This document shows positions 22,700 through 33,665 of a DNA stretch of 64,000 bases, in pieces (the first letter of the stretch is position 1; each line of letters begins with the position of its first letter). The stretch covers positions 117,393,915 to 117,457,914 of the forward strand of contig CM037090.1 of NCBI GenBank assembly GCA_020916435.1, read 5' to 3'. The position numbers were made by a program, and so were the translations under genes. The DNA is from Oxytropis ochrocephala (taxonomy: Eukaryota; Streptophyta; Magnoliopsida; Fabales; Fabaceae). A model generated the notes under the pieces. It saw nothing but the letters and a program-made list of their open reading frames with translations, had not been told where the DNA came from and ran no database searches.

Positions 22700-24650
22700 G
22701 AGGAGACAGAGACAGCACGGTGAGTATCACTGAGCCACTCGAGATCACCACTGGAGCTTTCTATCTCGGGATTACCCGCAGCAGACGCAGCAGGAGGATT
22801 GGCATAGAGGAGGCGGTTTCTCAAGATCATTCCCAGCCTACTACCTCGATATCATCCACAAGATCCTCTCGAGACGATCCTCAACCTCTTCATTACCATC
22901 CCCACCTCCCGAGTATCGCAGTGACCCAGTCGATGCTTATTACTCGCACGACCTATGTCCGAGTATCATGAGGTGCCTCAGCCAGAAGATCGGGAGGAGC
23001 CTCGGGAGGAGCCTCGCCTCTCTTTTCACCGACTTGGCAGATCATGTCTGCATTCTATACTCGACGACCGGTAAGTTTTGCATTTTTGCTTAAATAATTT
23101 ATTTAAGTCACATAGTCCTGCACTTTTTGCTTACATTATTTATTTATTTTTATTTCAGAGTATCGTGTTGTCAAAGTATGGGCTCATGGCAACAAAGTCC
23201 ATACTAGACTCCATCTTCATTACCCCGACCTACTTGACGCACCTGCGTGGTCGGGGACTCCAGATTGGCCCCACTTCTCCGCATCGCCACGCCACGAAGA
23301 GACCATGAGTTCTTTGTCGGCTTTTATCGAGAGATGGCACTCGAGATACTTCGTCATTTCACTTGCCATTTGGTGAGATGGACGATCACTCGATGACATC
23401 TCTTGTCTGCCGCACCTTCCCATCCAGTGGGAACTATGCCACACCTCCCGCCATCATTGTGAGCTCGGAGTTTGCCACACTTCACGAGACATATCTGGGT
23501 GTGTCACGGGTTGAGGTCGCTAACAACACCGTGGGTCCGTGACATGACTTCAAATGGGTGGAGCGGTGTATGAGCGTAACATGGAGGAGGGGGTGACATC
23601 ACCTTTATTCTTTGTGAGGGCTTATCTCGCTTCGCTTCCGACCTACTGAAGATCTTCACTACGAAGACTGGAGACAGGGGCTGAGGCTAAGTGGCTGGTC
23701 TACTGGATGATCTGAGAGCAGATGTTCTTGGAGGCTATGCATGGGGTGCAGTGCACTAGCTGCCATGTATGAGTCCTTGAACACTGCGTCTTTGAGGACT
23801 ACGCAAAGAAATGTGGAGGGTATGCCAGCCTATTTCAGGTACACATTTTAACTTCTTGTATTTTTGTTAAATCGCACTGACTTTTGGTAAATTCTTGTGA
23901 ATTAAATATGTTGTTTATTTCTGCATTTCAGGCTTGGATTATGTGGTATTTCCCTCGGATGGCGGAGAGGTTGCCCGGTCATATCCCGGGTGCGGAGCCA
24001 CTTGCTGGGCGCTACAGGAAGAAGAAGTCTGACCACCTGAAGCTCAGCCACTACAGGAGGATGCTTGATGAGCTGAGGCCAGAGGATGTCTGCTGGCGAC
24101 CATTTGAGGAGGACAGGGCTGGTAGACCCTTTGAGCAGATCTCCCTCTACAGAGGCTTCATCAGCTGGGCTGACTTCAGAGTTCCTTACATGCCTGATAG
24201 GTGCCTGCGACAGTTTGGGTACACGCAGATCATCCCGCGTGACCTCTCAGTGGTCGTCCGAGTCATCATCGATCGCTGCGTGTTTCAGATCGTCCACTTC
24301 ATGGCATCTGTGGAGGACATCATGCGCACTACTCGGGTTGCTCAGCGGCCCGATCAGACTGTACGGAACTACTTAGAGTGGTACGTCCGGGCTTCTATCC
24401 CCAGACTATTACCGGCTCCACCATCACCTAGAGCTCAGCCCTGGACACCCTCCCCTGAGATACGCTACGACGATCATGACTGGATTAGGGAGGTTGTGAG
24501 GGCTTGTAGAGAGGGGATTCGTGACGGCGACATCGCGCATGGCGATCCGGCCAGATCGGACACTCCATAGGCTGGTGGGGATGGCAGCACCGGATGACGT
24601 GGCTGGGGAGCTTAGACGACGGGGACGAGGACGAGGGGGACGCCGTTAGG
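22700..24650 (+). pseudogene. Plant mobile domain (PMD, MAIN/MAIL-like) gene, broken 5' half
   Basis: At least three exons are visible. 22970-23071 encodes ADHVCILYSTT, then GTAAGT. 23158-23842 begins YRVVKVWAHGNKVHTRLHLH and continues to SAFIERWH. A 2-base insertion follows, then the diagnostic PMD text TSSFHLPFGEM in a shifted frame, with stops further on. The last exon (from 23931, after TTTCAG) is open to 24570: AWIMWYFPRM, LDELRPEDVCWRPFEE, SLYRGFISW, RQFGYTQIIPRD. An RGRGRGGRR tail follows in another frame (24612-24648). PMD proteins include MAIN/MAIL1, which silence transposons and act with PP7-like phosphatases, and many transposon-borne relatives exist. The C-terminal exon looks far better kept than the N-terminal half. 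Domain call is confident; function of this copy is unlikely. Confidence 0.8.
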
Positions 24651-24839
24651 GATTTTTTATTTGTTTTTTGATGTATTTGATATTATATTGGCACTTTATT
24701 ATTAACTTTTTTCGGATGTTTTATTTATTTTACGAGTTTCCATGAATTTTTGATTTCATTGATTCGATAAAACAAAGTTACACAAGCGATAAAACATAAA
24801 CAACTTGAATAAAAATAGACAGATAAAATGAAAATACAA

Positions 24840-25204
24840 TAGAAACTACTGAGCTGTTGGAGTTAATCGACGAAGGATCTCAGCGACGGTCCTTCTGGTT
24901 TCGACGTACACATGAATGTAACTCCTCCATTTAATTGTAATATGAATGGACATCATGTCTCGGACGTCATCCTCGCTGTTGACATCCATGGTAGACCAAG
25001 AACCTCCATCGATCGTTTGGGTTTCCGATAAACGATACGAATTATCTCATGCTCGTCGTTCTCTGGTTGAACCATCCGCAGTAGTTTCTGCTTAAGAGCA
25101 GAAAATGATATATCGTGTCTTAACCTACACGAAACAACATCTCTCCCATCGAAACTTACACCATCATCTTTCAAGATGATGCCCTGATGATCAACAAACC
25201 CCAT
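24840..25204 (-). pseudogene. Stand-alone MuDR N-terminal (PB1-like) domain remnant
   Basis: Minus-strand 25204-24953 encodes GRDVVSCRLRHDISFSALKQ and ENDEHEIIRIVYRKP. After one frameshift the text continues NSEDDVRDMMSIHI and ends shortly after ILRRLTPTAQ. This is the PB1-like region at the N-terminus of plant Mutator transposases. The catalytic domain that should follow is missing; the PMD gene occupies that space in opposite orientation. It supports the Mutator-like classification. Confidence 0.65.
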
Positions 25205-25406
25205 ATTAGAATGAACGAGAGTGAGGGAAGAAGACTCGTAGTATGACGATGTTTAAAAAATACACATCGTATATATGTCCCAAATGACATATATACGATG
25301 AGCCTTTTTAAAAAAAAAAATAGAAAACAAAGGGCATTTTGGGGATTTCAGTGTGGGTGGGGGTTTAAGGGGAGAGGGTGGGGGAAAAAAAAAAACCATA
25401 AACAAA

Positions 25407-26876
25407 TGATAGTATTTGTAAATAAAAAAACAAATGATAGTAGGTTAGTTAACTGTGTTCAAACAAGTGGTTAATTATGTAAGTCAATTGGTTAGCTGAG
25501 TCAAACCGTCAAATAATAGGAAATTTAACTACCCCTGCCGCTGTATTGCCGTGCAAGGGCCCTAAAGGCCTCATACACGATGACCCTGTGTGATTGTGGC
25601 CAAGAAAAAAATGTTTAGTTGTGTAGTTCTCAAAGTTAATTGAGTCAAACTATCAAATAATAGAAAATTTGACTACCTCAGCCATTATAGTGCTACTAGC
25701 CCTCCGTCCGATGGACGGATTGACTAACAATTTGTTAAAGAGTAAACCTATAAAGAAAAGAAGTATAAGAATAATCAAACAAATTCTAAGTATTTTTTTT
25801 ACTAAACAAATTCTAAGTATTAGAAAGACATCACATTTAAAGACAAAAGTCACACATATTAGATCAAGTCATAACACAAACAGCTTAAAATTGGAGCATA
25901 AACAACAGCCTAATCACACATATTAGATGAAGTCATAACATAATCAGTTTAAAGTTGTAAAATAAACAACAACCTATAATAACATTATCCATATTCATCA
26001 AATGTAATCATAAAAAGTTAATCCATAATACCGTCTTACTGGTTTGAGGGATCAGTCTCTTGAGTTGCGCATAAAGGATACACAGTTTATACAAAAAAAT
26101 GTACACATGAAAACTTAACTAATAATTAAAGAGAAAAGAAGACAACATAATTAAAAAGTGAAACACGTACGTAGGTCTCATGCAGAGTTTGATTTAAAAT
26201 TAAATATCAATTTAATTATGCTTCTAATACTTCTTGATGCGAAATTATCTAAATAAAGAAGAAAATATCAATTTGGACATGTAACTTTTTTTCTAGATTC
26301 TAAAGTACCCCAAAACACACTACCTAGAATCACACTTTATGTATTTTGCCATGAAATTGTTTTTCCATAAATAGATTATTGACGAACGAAGTAATTGAAT
26401 AGTTAAAAAAAATTCTGAATCCTAAAGTAGCCCAAAACACACTGCCAAATACTTCACGTTACGCGTTTTGCTACAAAATAATTTTGTCTCCATCAAGTAC
26501 AATAAAACACACTATTTAGCATCCCACTTTAGAATATAAAAATATAAAAAATTAGATTAGTCATCGGTAAAACTCTGTTGGGGGGATATAACCACACACC
26601 CCGACAAAATTGAGTACTCGTGACTAGTCAACTTCCCCGATGTAGATTAGCCATCGATAAAGCTGATGAAAAACTACACACTAATGAGATGGTAACAAAA
26701 AAAGTAAAAAAAAAAAACCTAAAGTGAAAAAAAAGGCAATTGACCAAAAATTGAAATCCAATTGAACAAAAAATGTTTCCCACCAAATTAAAGACGCATG
26801 CCAAGCGGCATACATTATAAAGATGTGAGAATCTTGGGGGTCTCATCGGTGGCAAAAACCAAATATAGGTACCTAC
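25407..26876. other. Unassigned AT-rich DNA with weak duplications
   Basis: No gene recognised. Two related blocks near 26296-26370 and 26418-26480 share CTAAAGTA(C/G)CCCAAAACACACT and following text, an imperfect tandem duplication of ~125 bases. ORFs here are short and lack motifs. Confidence 0.45.
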
Positions 26877-27321
26877 AAATGCAATGTGGATGCAGCTCTT
26901 TTTAATAGCGATAATAAATATAGAGTTGGTATATTGAAGTCCAATGGCAATTTCTATAAGAGCAAGACTATGTGGTTCCTGGTATCCCAACACCGAGGAG
27001 GCAGACGCAATGGAGCTTTGGCAAACCTTACTTTGGTTGGAGGCTTTGGGGCTGACTTCTGTTTCCATACAACTGGATTGTCTTTTGATTGTAAATGGCT
27101 TGAAGGCTGACCCTTTACCAAATACCGAGTTCGGTGTCTTAGTGTCAAATTGTCAAAATCTTTTTGCAAAAATTCCTAGCTTTCAAGTTAGCTTCATTCG
27201 GAGACAAGCAAATCTTGTTGTTCTTGCTCTAGCTTGGGCATCAAGATTATATGCTAGTTCCCAAGTTTTTAATTTGATTCCAACCTGTATTAAGACTATA
27301 TTACATAATGAAATGCTATGA
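26877..27321 (+). pseudogene. LINE-type RNase H domain remnant
   Basis: Joined frames read CNVDAALFNSDN, then TEEADAMELWQTLLWLEALG, SVSIQLDCLLIVNGLK and FIRRQANLVVLALAWASRLY. This is the plant LINE/non-LTR RNase H fold (RVT_3-like), with the first catalytic Asp in NVDAA and the second in the LDCL strand. The usual VAHALAR after RRQAN has become VVLALAW. A frameshift near 26930-26945 separates the start from the main ORF (26944-27321). Only this C-terminal domain remains. Confidence 0.8.
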
Positions 27322-27552
27322 GTTTGTGTAAAATAAATAAAAAAATCTTAGGAGTCTCATACACTGTCTCCTTGTGATTGCATAGTGAATTGGCCAACCT
27401 AGCTTTGACCTTAAAAGTGAGGATATAGTATTTATTATTTATTGTACAAAACAACTTACACACTAAAATTGAGTACACATGGATCTTGAACTTCATAAAA
27501 AGGTAACGACTCTCGACACCTTAGCTGTTATGCTTGATGTTAGGTGAAGAGC

Positions 27553-28477
27553 AATGAAAACTAGGCATGGCAATCAAACCCGAACTCGTGGGTAACCGCC
27601 CGAACCCGTCCCGATTTTTGCGGGGAAAACTCGGTTTGAACGGGTTCGGGGACGGGGATGGGTTTTCCCCGATTTATTAAGTCGGGGACGGGATGGGGAA
27701 TGTGATACCCAGCCCGAACCCGAACCCGCCTGATTAATTGTGATAATAGAACATGGTGTCGTTTGATAGCTAACCTCACCTAGTGGTGATTGTTTTGCTT
27801 ACTTTTGAGTCAACCTAACTTATTTATGATTTGATGCAATATTATTTTGAACTCTTCATTTCTTCACATGCATACTGATTAAGTATATAAAATTATTGAA
27901 TTGGATGAGTAGAGTTTTAGGTGTATGCAGCAATAATTTGGGTTATAGGGTTATATGGTTGCAGGTTTGGAAGATTTCCACCTGTTGTTAGGACAGCAGT
28001 ACCTGTTGATGGAAGGTTTGATCATGTAGTTCTTTCTTGCAATGCATTTTCTGACCATGCCATCCTTTGGATAGAGAGAGAATCCAAATGGGCTCTCGAC
28101 GTAAGCTATTAACTTCTTTCAGTACCAGCAGAAAGTGTTTTAAGAATAGTTCTCAGAGATTTGTGTAAATTAAATTGTGTTTAATGTTTTTTTTGCATCA
28201 GTTAATGATTGAGAAAGATTGCCATATGGGGATTTCCAGAAGAGCAGAAGTTGGGGTCGGGTTTCTTCCCAATGGGATGAAAATTTTGCTTATTACTCAA
28301 CATAGGAGCGGGGACGGGCGGGGAAACCCGATCCCCATCGGGGGCAGGGATGGGGATGTGTATTTCATGCCCGGCGGGTTTTGGGGTCGAGGTTGGGGAT
28401 CGGGTAGTTTGTCGGGGTCGGGGACGGGGGGAGTAAAAACCGGCCCCGCCCCGCCCCGTTGCCATGCCATTGAAAAC
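27553..28477. mobile_element. hAT-like element enclosing spliced gene exons
   Basis: TAGGCATGGCAA at 27562 and TTGCCATGCCA ending near 28469 form terminal inverted repeats. The flanks ATGAAAAC and TTGAAAAC match at 7 of 8 positions, compatible with a hAT 8-bp duplication. Immediately inside both ends lie GC-rich GGGACGGGG/CCCGATCCCC repeats. Between them are two intron-bounded exons from an ordinary-looking gene. The termini and duplication are seen; gene capture is the inference. Confidence 0.7.
27965..28255 (+). pseudogene. Two captured exons of an unidentified gene
   Basis: Exon 27965-28100 follows an AG acceptor (TTGCAG) and ends at GTAAGC. It reads FGRFPPVVRTAVPVDGRF, DHVVLSCNAFSDHAILW and ERESKWALD. 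After a ~100-base intron ending TGCATCAG a second open piece from 28202 reads LMIEKDCHMGISRRAEV, then merges with GC-rich element DNA. Composition and splice sites look like a real protein gene. I do not recognise the family. No start codon or terminal exon is present inside the element. Confidence 0.5.
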
Positions 28478-28562
28478 CGAAGTTTATCTGCCATAATAGT
28501 ATGTAACCTGTGCAATGCACGTGAAACAATTTCCATTTAAGATAATAGTTAAGAATTTTTGT

Positions 28563-28564
<2 letters not shown>

Positions 28565-28636
<72 letters not shown>
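28565..28636. repeat. (TA)n microsatellite
   Basis: Uninterrupted TA run of about 70 bases, shortly after the hAT-like element. Confidence 0.97.
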
Positions 28637-28639
<3 letters not shown>

Positions 28640-28794
28640 TTGTTGAGGAATATGAGACATTTATAGTATATTAACGGATAAAAAATTAGAATAAAATATA
28701 GTTATTTTGGAATCAAAATGGTAAAGTGATTGTGCGGTAAATTAAATAAAATATAATTGTATAAGTTATTAATGATTATGGAGATTTGGACATG

Positions 28795-29451
28795 CATCTT
28801 AAAATTCAGGGTAATGCTCCGCTAGGGTTTCTGCCTCTAGCTGCTTTCTGCCATGGCCTGCTATGATTGGCCACCAGACTTGCTGCAGGTTCTGCAAGTG
28901 GGACAGGCTTGTCCTTTGGAACAACAACAGTCCATACCGGAACTCGACAGGTGTAGCCGCGGAAAGGCCTTCCACGTGCGTCGAGGGGACTGCTCCACCG
29001 CGTCCTTCCATGAATGCACATCAGGCGCGTCACCTCACAACAGGAGCTGAGTGCGTCCAAGCACTGCTGTCTCCTCTGTCGCCCGCGGCTCTTCCAAGGC
29101 AACCTGCACTTCTGACCACTACACCTGTCACTTCGGCGCCAATTGTCACACATGTCGTCACGTCTTCCAGACCTCGTGTGGCGCGCTCTGCAGCGACTAG
29201 CCCTGCTGCAGCGCATGTCTCCTCTGCGTGTGACAGATCAACTCCGACAGGACCTGTCCCTGTCCCACAATGCTTCCTGGGACTGCACTGACTCAACTAC
29301 ATGAATTGTTCCCCGAATTGATGTCTGTCTCTACAAAGAGTGACAGTCACTTTTTGGCTGCCACTAACCAGAATGTCTCTCACGGAAATGCAACAAATGT
29401 CAAATCTTTTGCTCAAGCTTTGATCAGATCCAAAAATATATTCCTATCAGT
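28795..29451 (+). pseudogene. GC-rich degenerate block, possible LINE ORF1 start
   Basis: This 650-bp block is clearly richer in G+C than its neighbours, so it yields open frames on both strands that are not reliable genes. The most plausible coding text is plus-strand VPVPQCFLGLH, then TQLHELFPELMS and NVKSFAQALI; a SFAQAL phrase occurs near the N-terminus of plant LINE ORF1 proteins. It is cut at 29452 by the gypsy LTR. The LINE assignment is tentative. Confidence 0.35.
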
Positions 29452-30934
29452 TGTTGTGCGAAAAGGTGATGTGCAAGTATACACAGTCGCAACAAGTAAT
29501 ATAATGATAAGTAAGATCGTCTCCACAGGGATTGATGTTAATTTTAAAGTTTAACTTACACAAAAACTAGTGAAACAAGTAGCAAATATATAGTCACAAG
29601 TAGCAGTGAAAAGAGTGTTTGAATAGGACAGTAAAATAGTAGTTCAAGTATGAGAAAGATAAGTTGGACTACTTATTACTAAGTAAATCCCCAAAAGCAA
29701 ACCGTTATAACATCAGACGTTATAACGTTAAGCACTGCAGCAGATGATTATGTGCCTTTCAGTCACTAAGGTCAGGGTTTCGTTACAAGATTCCTATGTC
29801 TAGGTTCTAAATAAGTTCACCCCTGTATAATAAAGAACCCACAGCTTTTGCCTTATGAACTATTGCGTTCCTATGTCTAGGCGAAGCAAATGTTGCTTAA
29901 ATGTCTTTAAACAACTTTTCATTCATATCAATCTTTGAGTTCGATTCATGGACCATGTCTGTACCCATAAATATACCCATTCTAGCTGATCAATTCTAAA
30001 ATAAGTTTGAAAGTATTAGAGTGCAAAGATTGAAACGCAAAACATTTGATGTTATAAATACAATACTAAAGGTTCATTACAAAGCTCAAAGCAATCCAAC
30101 TACAAGTGTTTAGCTCATGATAAGCATCATCAACAAAATACAAGACAAATGACTCATATTACCGTAAACAAGAAGAGGGAAGAAGGTTGCAAAATATAAC
30201 CGTAAACTCCAACTCATCAACAGCTTGTTGACGCTATAACGTGAGCTTCACAGCGGTACAAAAATGGTAAACTATATCGAAAAAGAAGAAGCTTGAAAGG
30301 TGTGTTAATTGAGGAGAAGGGTGTCAAGTTTCTCTCCCAAAAACTCTCTCTATCTTCGAAGGTGGGAGGGAAGTGGTGAAGTAGTAGCTTGCTTGTGTGA
30401 TTCCCCAAAAAGGTACAAAAGGTGATGGACACCTCTCACCAACCAAAGATATTCTCCACTCATTAAATGCCAAGTGTCCATCGCTAGCCAATGAGAAGCC
30501 GAGCCTGTCAGCGTATACAACTAGCACAGTGTACGAAGATTTGGCTTAAAGTGATTGGCTCCAAAAATGAACTTTTGTCTTTGATACTTAGCACAGAAAT
30601 AGAGGATTTCAGGCATGACAAAGGGCTTAAACAGGTACTTCAGGTCTATGGTTAGTGTTCCTAACTATTGACAACTAACAGCAACGTTATAACGTTTGAT
30701 GCTATAATGCTGGAACTTATGATGAACAGATTTCTTGATTGTAGCCCCATTATTACTAGGCTCCTTTAGTTTTTTATTTATTTATAATAACTAGCCTTTT
30801 TGGAACAGCCCAACTTTTGTTTTGGGTAGCTACAGCCTATTACAATAATATTTACAATACACAAGATTACATTGAATTCATGAGTCACTGACCACCCTAA
30901 GATCTTTGTACCTAGCCTTAATATAACCTGAGCA
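29452..30934 (-). repeat. Gypsy 3' LTR
   Basis: On the minus strand it ends CGCACAACA like the solo LTR at 49407-50827. The two share blocks such as GATGGACACTTGGCAT/TGTGGACACTTGGCAT and ATCAATCCCTGTGGAGACGA. Several palindromic GTTATAACG motifs lie inside (29702, 29716, 30231, 30682). Confidence 0.75.
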
Positions 30935-32558
30935 CCCCCAAACTTAGCTTCAAAAGCTCTTCAAGCTTTTAATCAAGCATTGATTCCACCTTGGTTAACC
31001 AGGACTAACTCAAGTATCAAATAGTCCTAAGCTAACTAAGTTTCTACTTAAGCACAGAGATACTTTTGTGTAAAAGCAGCAATAAACAAATATATTGTTA
31101 AAGCAAGGCTACTCTACACTTTTTTTTCCTCACTAAAATTAGCCCAACAGAACATATTCAACTGATTATCAAACTGAAAATAGTACTGATCATGCATTTC
31201 TACCATATTTTTGAAATTTTTCATTTTTTTTTGACTCTTTAGGTCCCCCCCAAACAAAAGATCAGCAGTGTCCTCACTGCTTTGAGCATTTGAGGGAGAG
31301 GCCTAGGACTATAACAAAAACAAACACTAAAATTGAAAAACAGGTTTTAAACATACTGTGAGGCGTGTGAACAACGCTATAACGCCTCACAGGTTTATTT
31401 AATTGAAACAACTACTGTGAGACCTTGTTCTGGCACTGACTCTCTGTGGTTGTGCTGGAGTTGCAAACTTGCCCTTATATTTTTAAACTAATAAAATCGA
31501 GTTTTGTCAAACATATTTAAAAAAAAAAATTCAAACTCATCAAGCGCATAAAATGCGATCATAGTCACATGGCTTAACGCTTACGAGAATCCATCAAATA
31601 GTTTGCAAAGACAGACGTTCACATACTCAATTATAGGTTCAAAATAAGTTCAATACATAACCGTAATAAAGCGATACTAAGATCCCAACCCTGGTGTTAC
31701 TATCACCCATCACTATAACATTGGCATTATGATAGAAAGCTTCAGCTTCTTTGTTGGCTATCATTTCAGCCAACCACGTAATGATGGGTGACACCATGAC
31801 AATGCATTAACAACATCACCTTCTCTTGCATCATTTATTAATCATCACCTCATCAATTTATTAATCATCACCTCATCAATTATTAAATCATCATCATTTA
31901 TTAATCATCACCTCATCAATTTATTAGATTAAATCCCACCTAAGTTGGTCTCCAAGGAAAATTAATTTAGGGACTTAGGAGCATCGCCTTTGGCTCTTCA
32001 AAGAACTTCTCACACCACAGGATTAAATTAGAATGATCAAAGTTAGCTTGGCACCGTGGTTCCTCCTTGCTTCAAAGATACGTGAGGATCCTTTCCCTTC
32101 TCGCTAAACCTCACCCAACACACCCCAAAACTTAATAACAACTCATTCCTCACATCTCCTTCAACACAACTCATGCTCTTCGGATGCTATGACCAAATTC
32201 AAGCATTCTGTCCAAATGTGGCAATGGGGCCTTCCACAATGGAAAGTCTTTGGCGCAATTTGTCATCCACCCATCATGCATCACGACCGACTTCTACTTC
32301 TTCTTCACGAACTTCATGACTAAAATAGTCGACCCAATATCGGGAACAACCGAACTATAAAAAATATGGTGAACCTTGGACTTGGGGATAGAAACGGAAC
32401 CGCGGTTGGCCTTTTGCGGGTTCAACCATAAGTGTTGGTGACTTAGTCGCAAAGAATCACCTCATCGTGGGAACCAACCGCCGTAAGACATTATCAATTT
32501 CGCGTTATAACGCCGCCAATGGTCGTTTGGCTTGGCACCGGGGTTCCTCCTTGCAGCC
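30935..32558 (-). other. Degenerate 3' region of the gypsy remnant
   Basis: No continuous frame. It contains the polypurine tract next to the LTR and a cluster of ~25-base tandem repeats (ATTAATCATCACCTCATCAA) at 31828-31925. Two copies of TTGGCACCG(T/G)GGTTCCTCCTTGC lie near 32049 and 32532. GTTATAACG-type palindromes recur at 31373 and 32501. Confidence 0.55.
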
Positions 32559-33453
32559 TCAACATCTACATTTTGGGATTGTTGTTGTTGTGGCTATTGG
32601 GGATGGTGTTTGGTTTTGTGTATGGGTCTGGCTAGAGGTAGGAGATGGTTGTTTTTGTGTGGTGGATGAGATGGTAACTGTTTGGTTTTGGGGAATGTTG
32701 GGGATTTCTGATTGTGGGGTTTCAGGAACAACTTGGGCATTGGGTGGTGGAGATGAGATTAGTGGTGATTGGGGTCTGGTAGGGCTAGGTGTTGGGTCAG
32801 CCTGGATTTCATCATCCAACTTCTCACTGTCAGCAGTTCTGGTTCCTCCAAAGTGTCCACCACAAGGTGAAGCATGACAATGCTTTAACACTTGAGGTTG
32901 TTCTTCTTTTGCCAGGCACCTTCTCAACAACTGATCTTGACATTTTTTATAGAGGAAAGGTTCATCCCAATAATATTCTTTCACTGTATGGAAGAACCTT
33001 TTCGTCTGTTGATAATTCAAATTTGCAGACACAATTCTGCTGACCAAATTGTTCACAATATCAACAAACCAAGGTGCGGTAGAATCAACTGCTATAGCAT
33101 CTTGCGTTATAACGGCAACTGTTATAGCGTTACATGCTTTCACAGTGACTGCCAATAACTTCTCATCAGGAAAGATCTCCTTGATTTCACCACCTATCTT
33201 ACCTGCATTTTCTCCTTCAATTCTAGACAAATGGTCAGCAACTTGGTTCTCCACCCCTTTTTTATCCCGAATTTCCAAATCAAATTCTTGGGGAAAGAGA
33301 ACCCATCTAATTAGCCTTGGTTTTGCATCTTTTTTAGAGATCAAATACTTGATGGCTGAGTGATCAGTGAAAACAATAACTTTTGTACCCACCAAGTATG
33401 ATCTAAACTTATCAAAGGCAAAAACCACAACTAATAGCTCTTTTTCAGTACCT
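32559..33453 (-). pseudogene. Gypsy pol fragment: RNase H and integrase zinc-finger region
   Basis: The minus-strand frame starts at the CACTA junction with TEKELLVVVFAFDKFRSYLV and HSAIKYLISKKDAKPRLIRW, the Ty3/gypsy RNase H domain. EFDLEIRDKKG and VADHLSRIEG follow. The integrase HHCC region is partial (DQLLRRCLAKEE, HCHASPCGGHFGGTRTA). It then passes directly into proline/threonine-rich text (PTPSPTRPQSPLISSPPP) that is not integrase core, so an internal deletion fused it to other sequence. The extra ACNAITVAVITQDAIAV segment is encoded by the palindromic motifs at 33090-33136. Non-functional. Confidence 0.85.
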
Positions 33454-33477
33454 CACTAGTGCAAAATTGACATTAAA

Positions 33478-33665
33478 CAGCACCATTTAGCATCGGTTAT
33501 TTGAAGACCCGATGCTAAATGTAGACGCGGTGGCAATTTTGCAATTAAATTGAAGTTTTGTGTTTTAGCGCCTTCATTTAGCATCGGTTGTTTCAACAAC
33601 CGATGCTAAAAGTAGGCAGTAAAACACATTTAGCATCAGTGGTTGAAACAACCGATGCTAAAAGT
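33478..33665. repeat. Left subterminal repeats, TTTAGCATCGGTTG palindromes
   Basis: Three inverted pairs built from TTTAGCATCGGTT and its complement, each pair separated by 5-12 bases, lie directly inside the left CACTA end. Such repeats are the expected binding sites for the TNPA-like protein in En/Spm elements. Confidence 0.85.

Larger units (their letters stand above)
22159..25406. mobile_element. Mutator-like element carrying a plant mobile domain gene
   Basis: The element spans 22168-25397 and is flanked by perfect 9-bp duplications ATAAACAAA (22159-22167 and 25398-25406), the hallmark of Mutator-like transposition. The ends are imperfect inverted repeats: GGGTTTTTTTTTGGACCCCC on the left, and GGTGGGGG plus an A-run ending ACC on the right. 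Next come subterminal CGTATATAC-type repeats on both sides. Inside are a PMD-domain gene on the plus strand and a MuDR N-terminal domain on the minus strand. No DDE transposase or SWIM zinc finger was found, so it is non-autonomous. Confidence 0.88.
29452..33453 (-). mobile_element. Gypsy retrotransposon remnant (3' LTR and part of pol)
   Basis: On the minus strand an RNase H/integrase-N fragment (33453-32559) is followed by degenerate DNA, polypurine AAGTTTGGGGG (about 30935-30946) and a 1.48-kb LTR (30934-29452) that runs from TGCTCAGG to CGCACAACA. The LTR is the same family as the solo LTR at 49407-50827, matching clearly over most of its length although the first ~100 bases differ. The upstream part of the element (gag, protease, RT) is absent: the sequence stops at the CACTA end at 33454. 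Confidence 0.78.

Noticed and set aside
27708..27735. Telomere-like CCCGAACCCGAACCC repeats
   Set aside because: Not the plant telomere unit (CCCTAAA), only two units long and part of the hAT-like element's subterminal DNA.
28806..29296. Overlapping long ORFs on both strands in the GC-rich block
   Set aside because: Locally high G+C removes stop codons by chance; none shows a convincing full domain, so only a tentative LINE ORF1 call is kept.
32467..33363. Plus-strand ORFs opposite the gypsy pol fragment
   Set aside because: Antisense shadows of the minus-strand RNase H/integrase frame.
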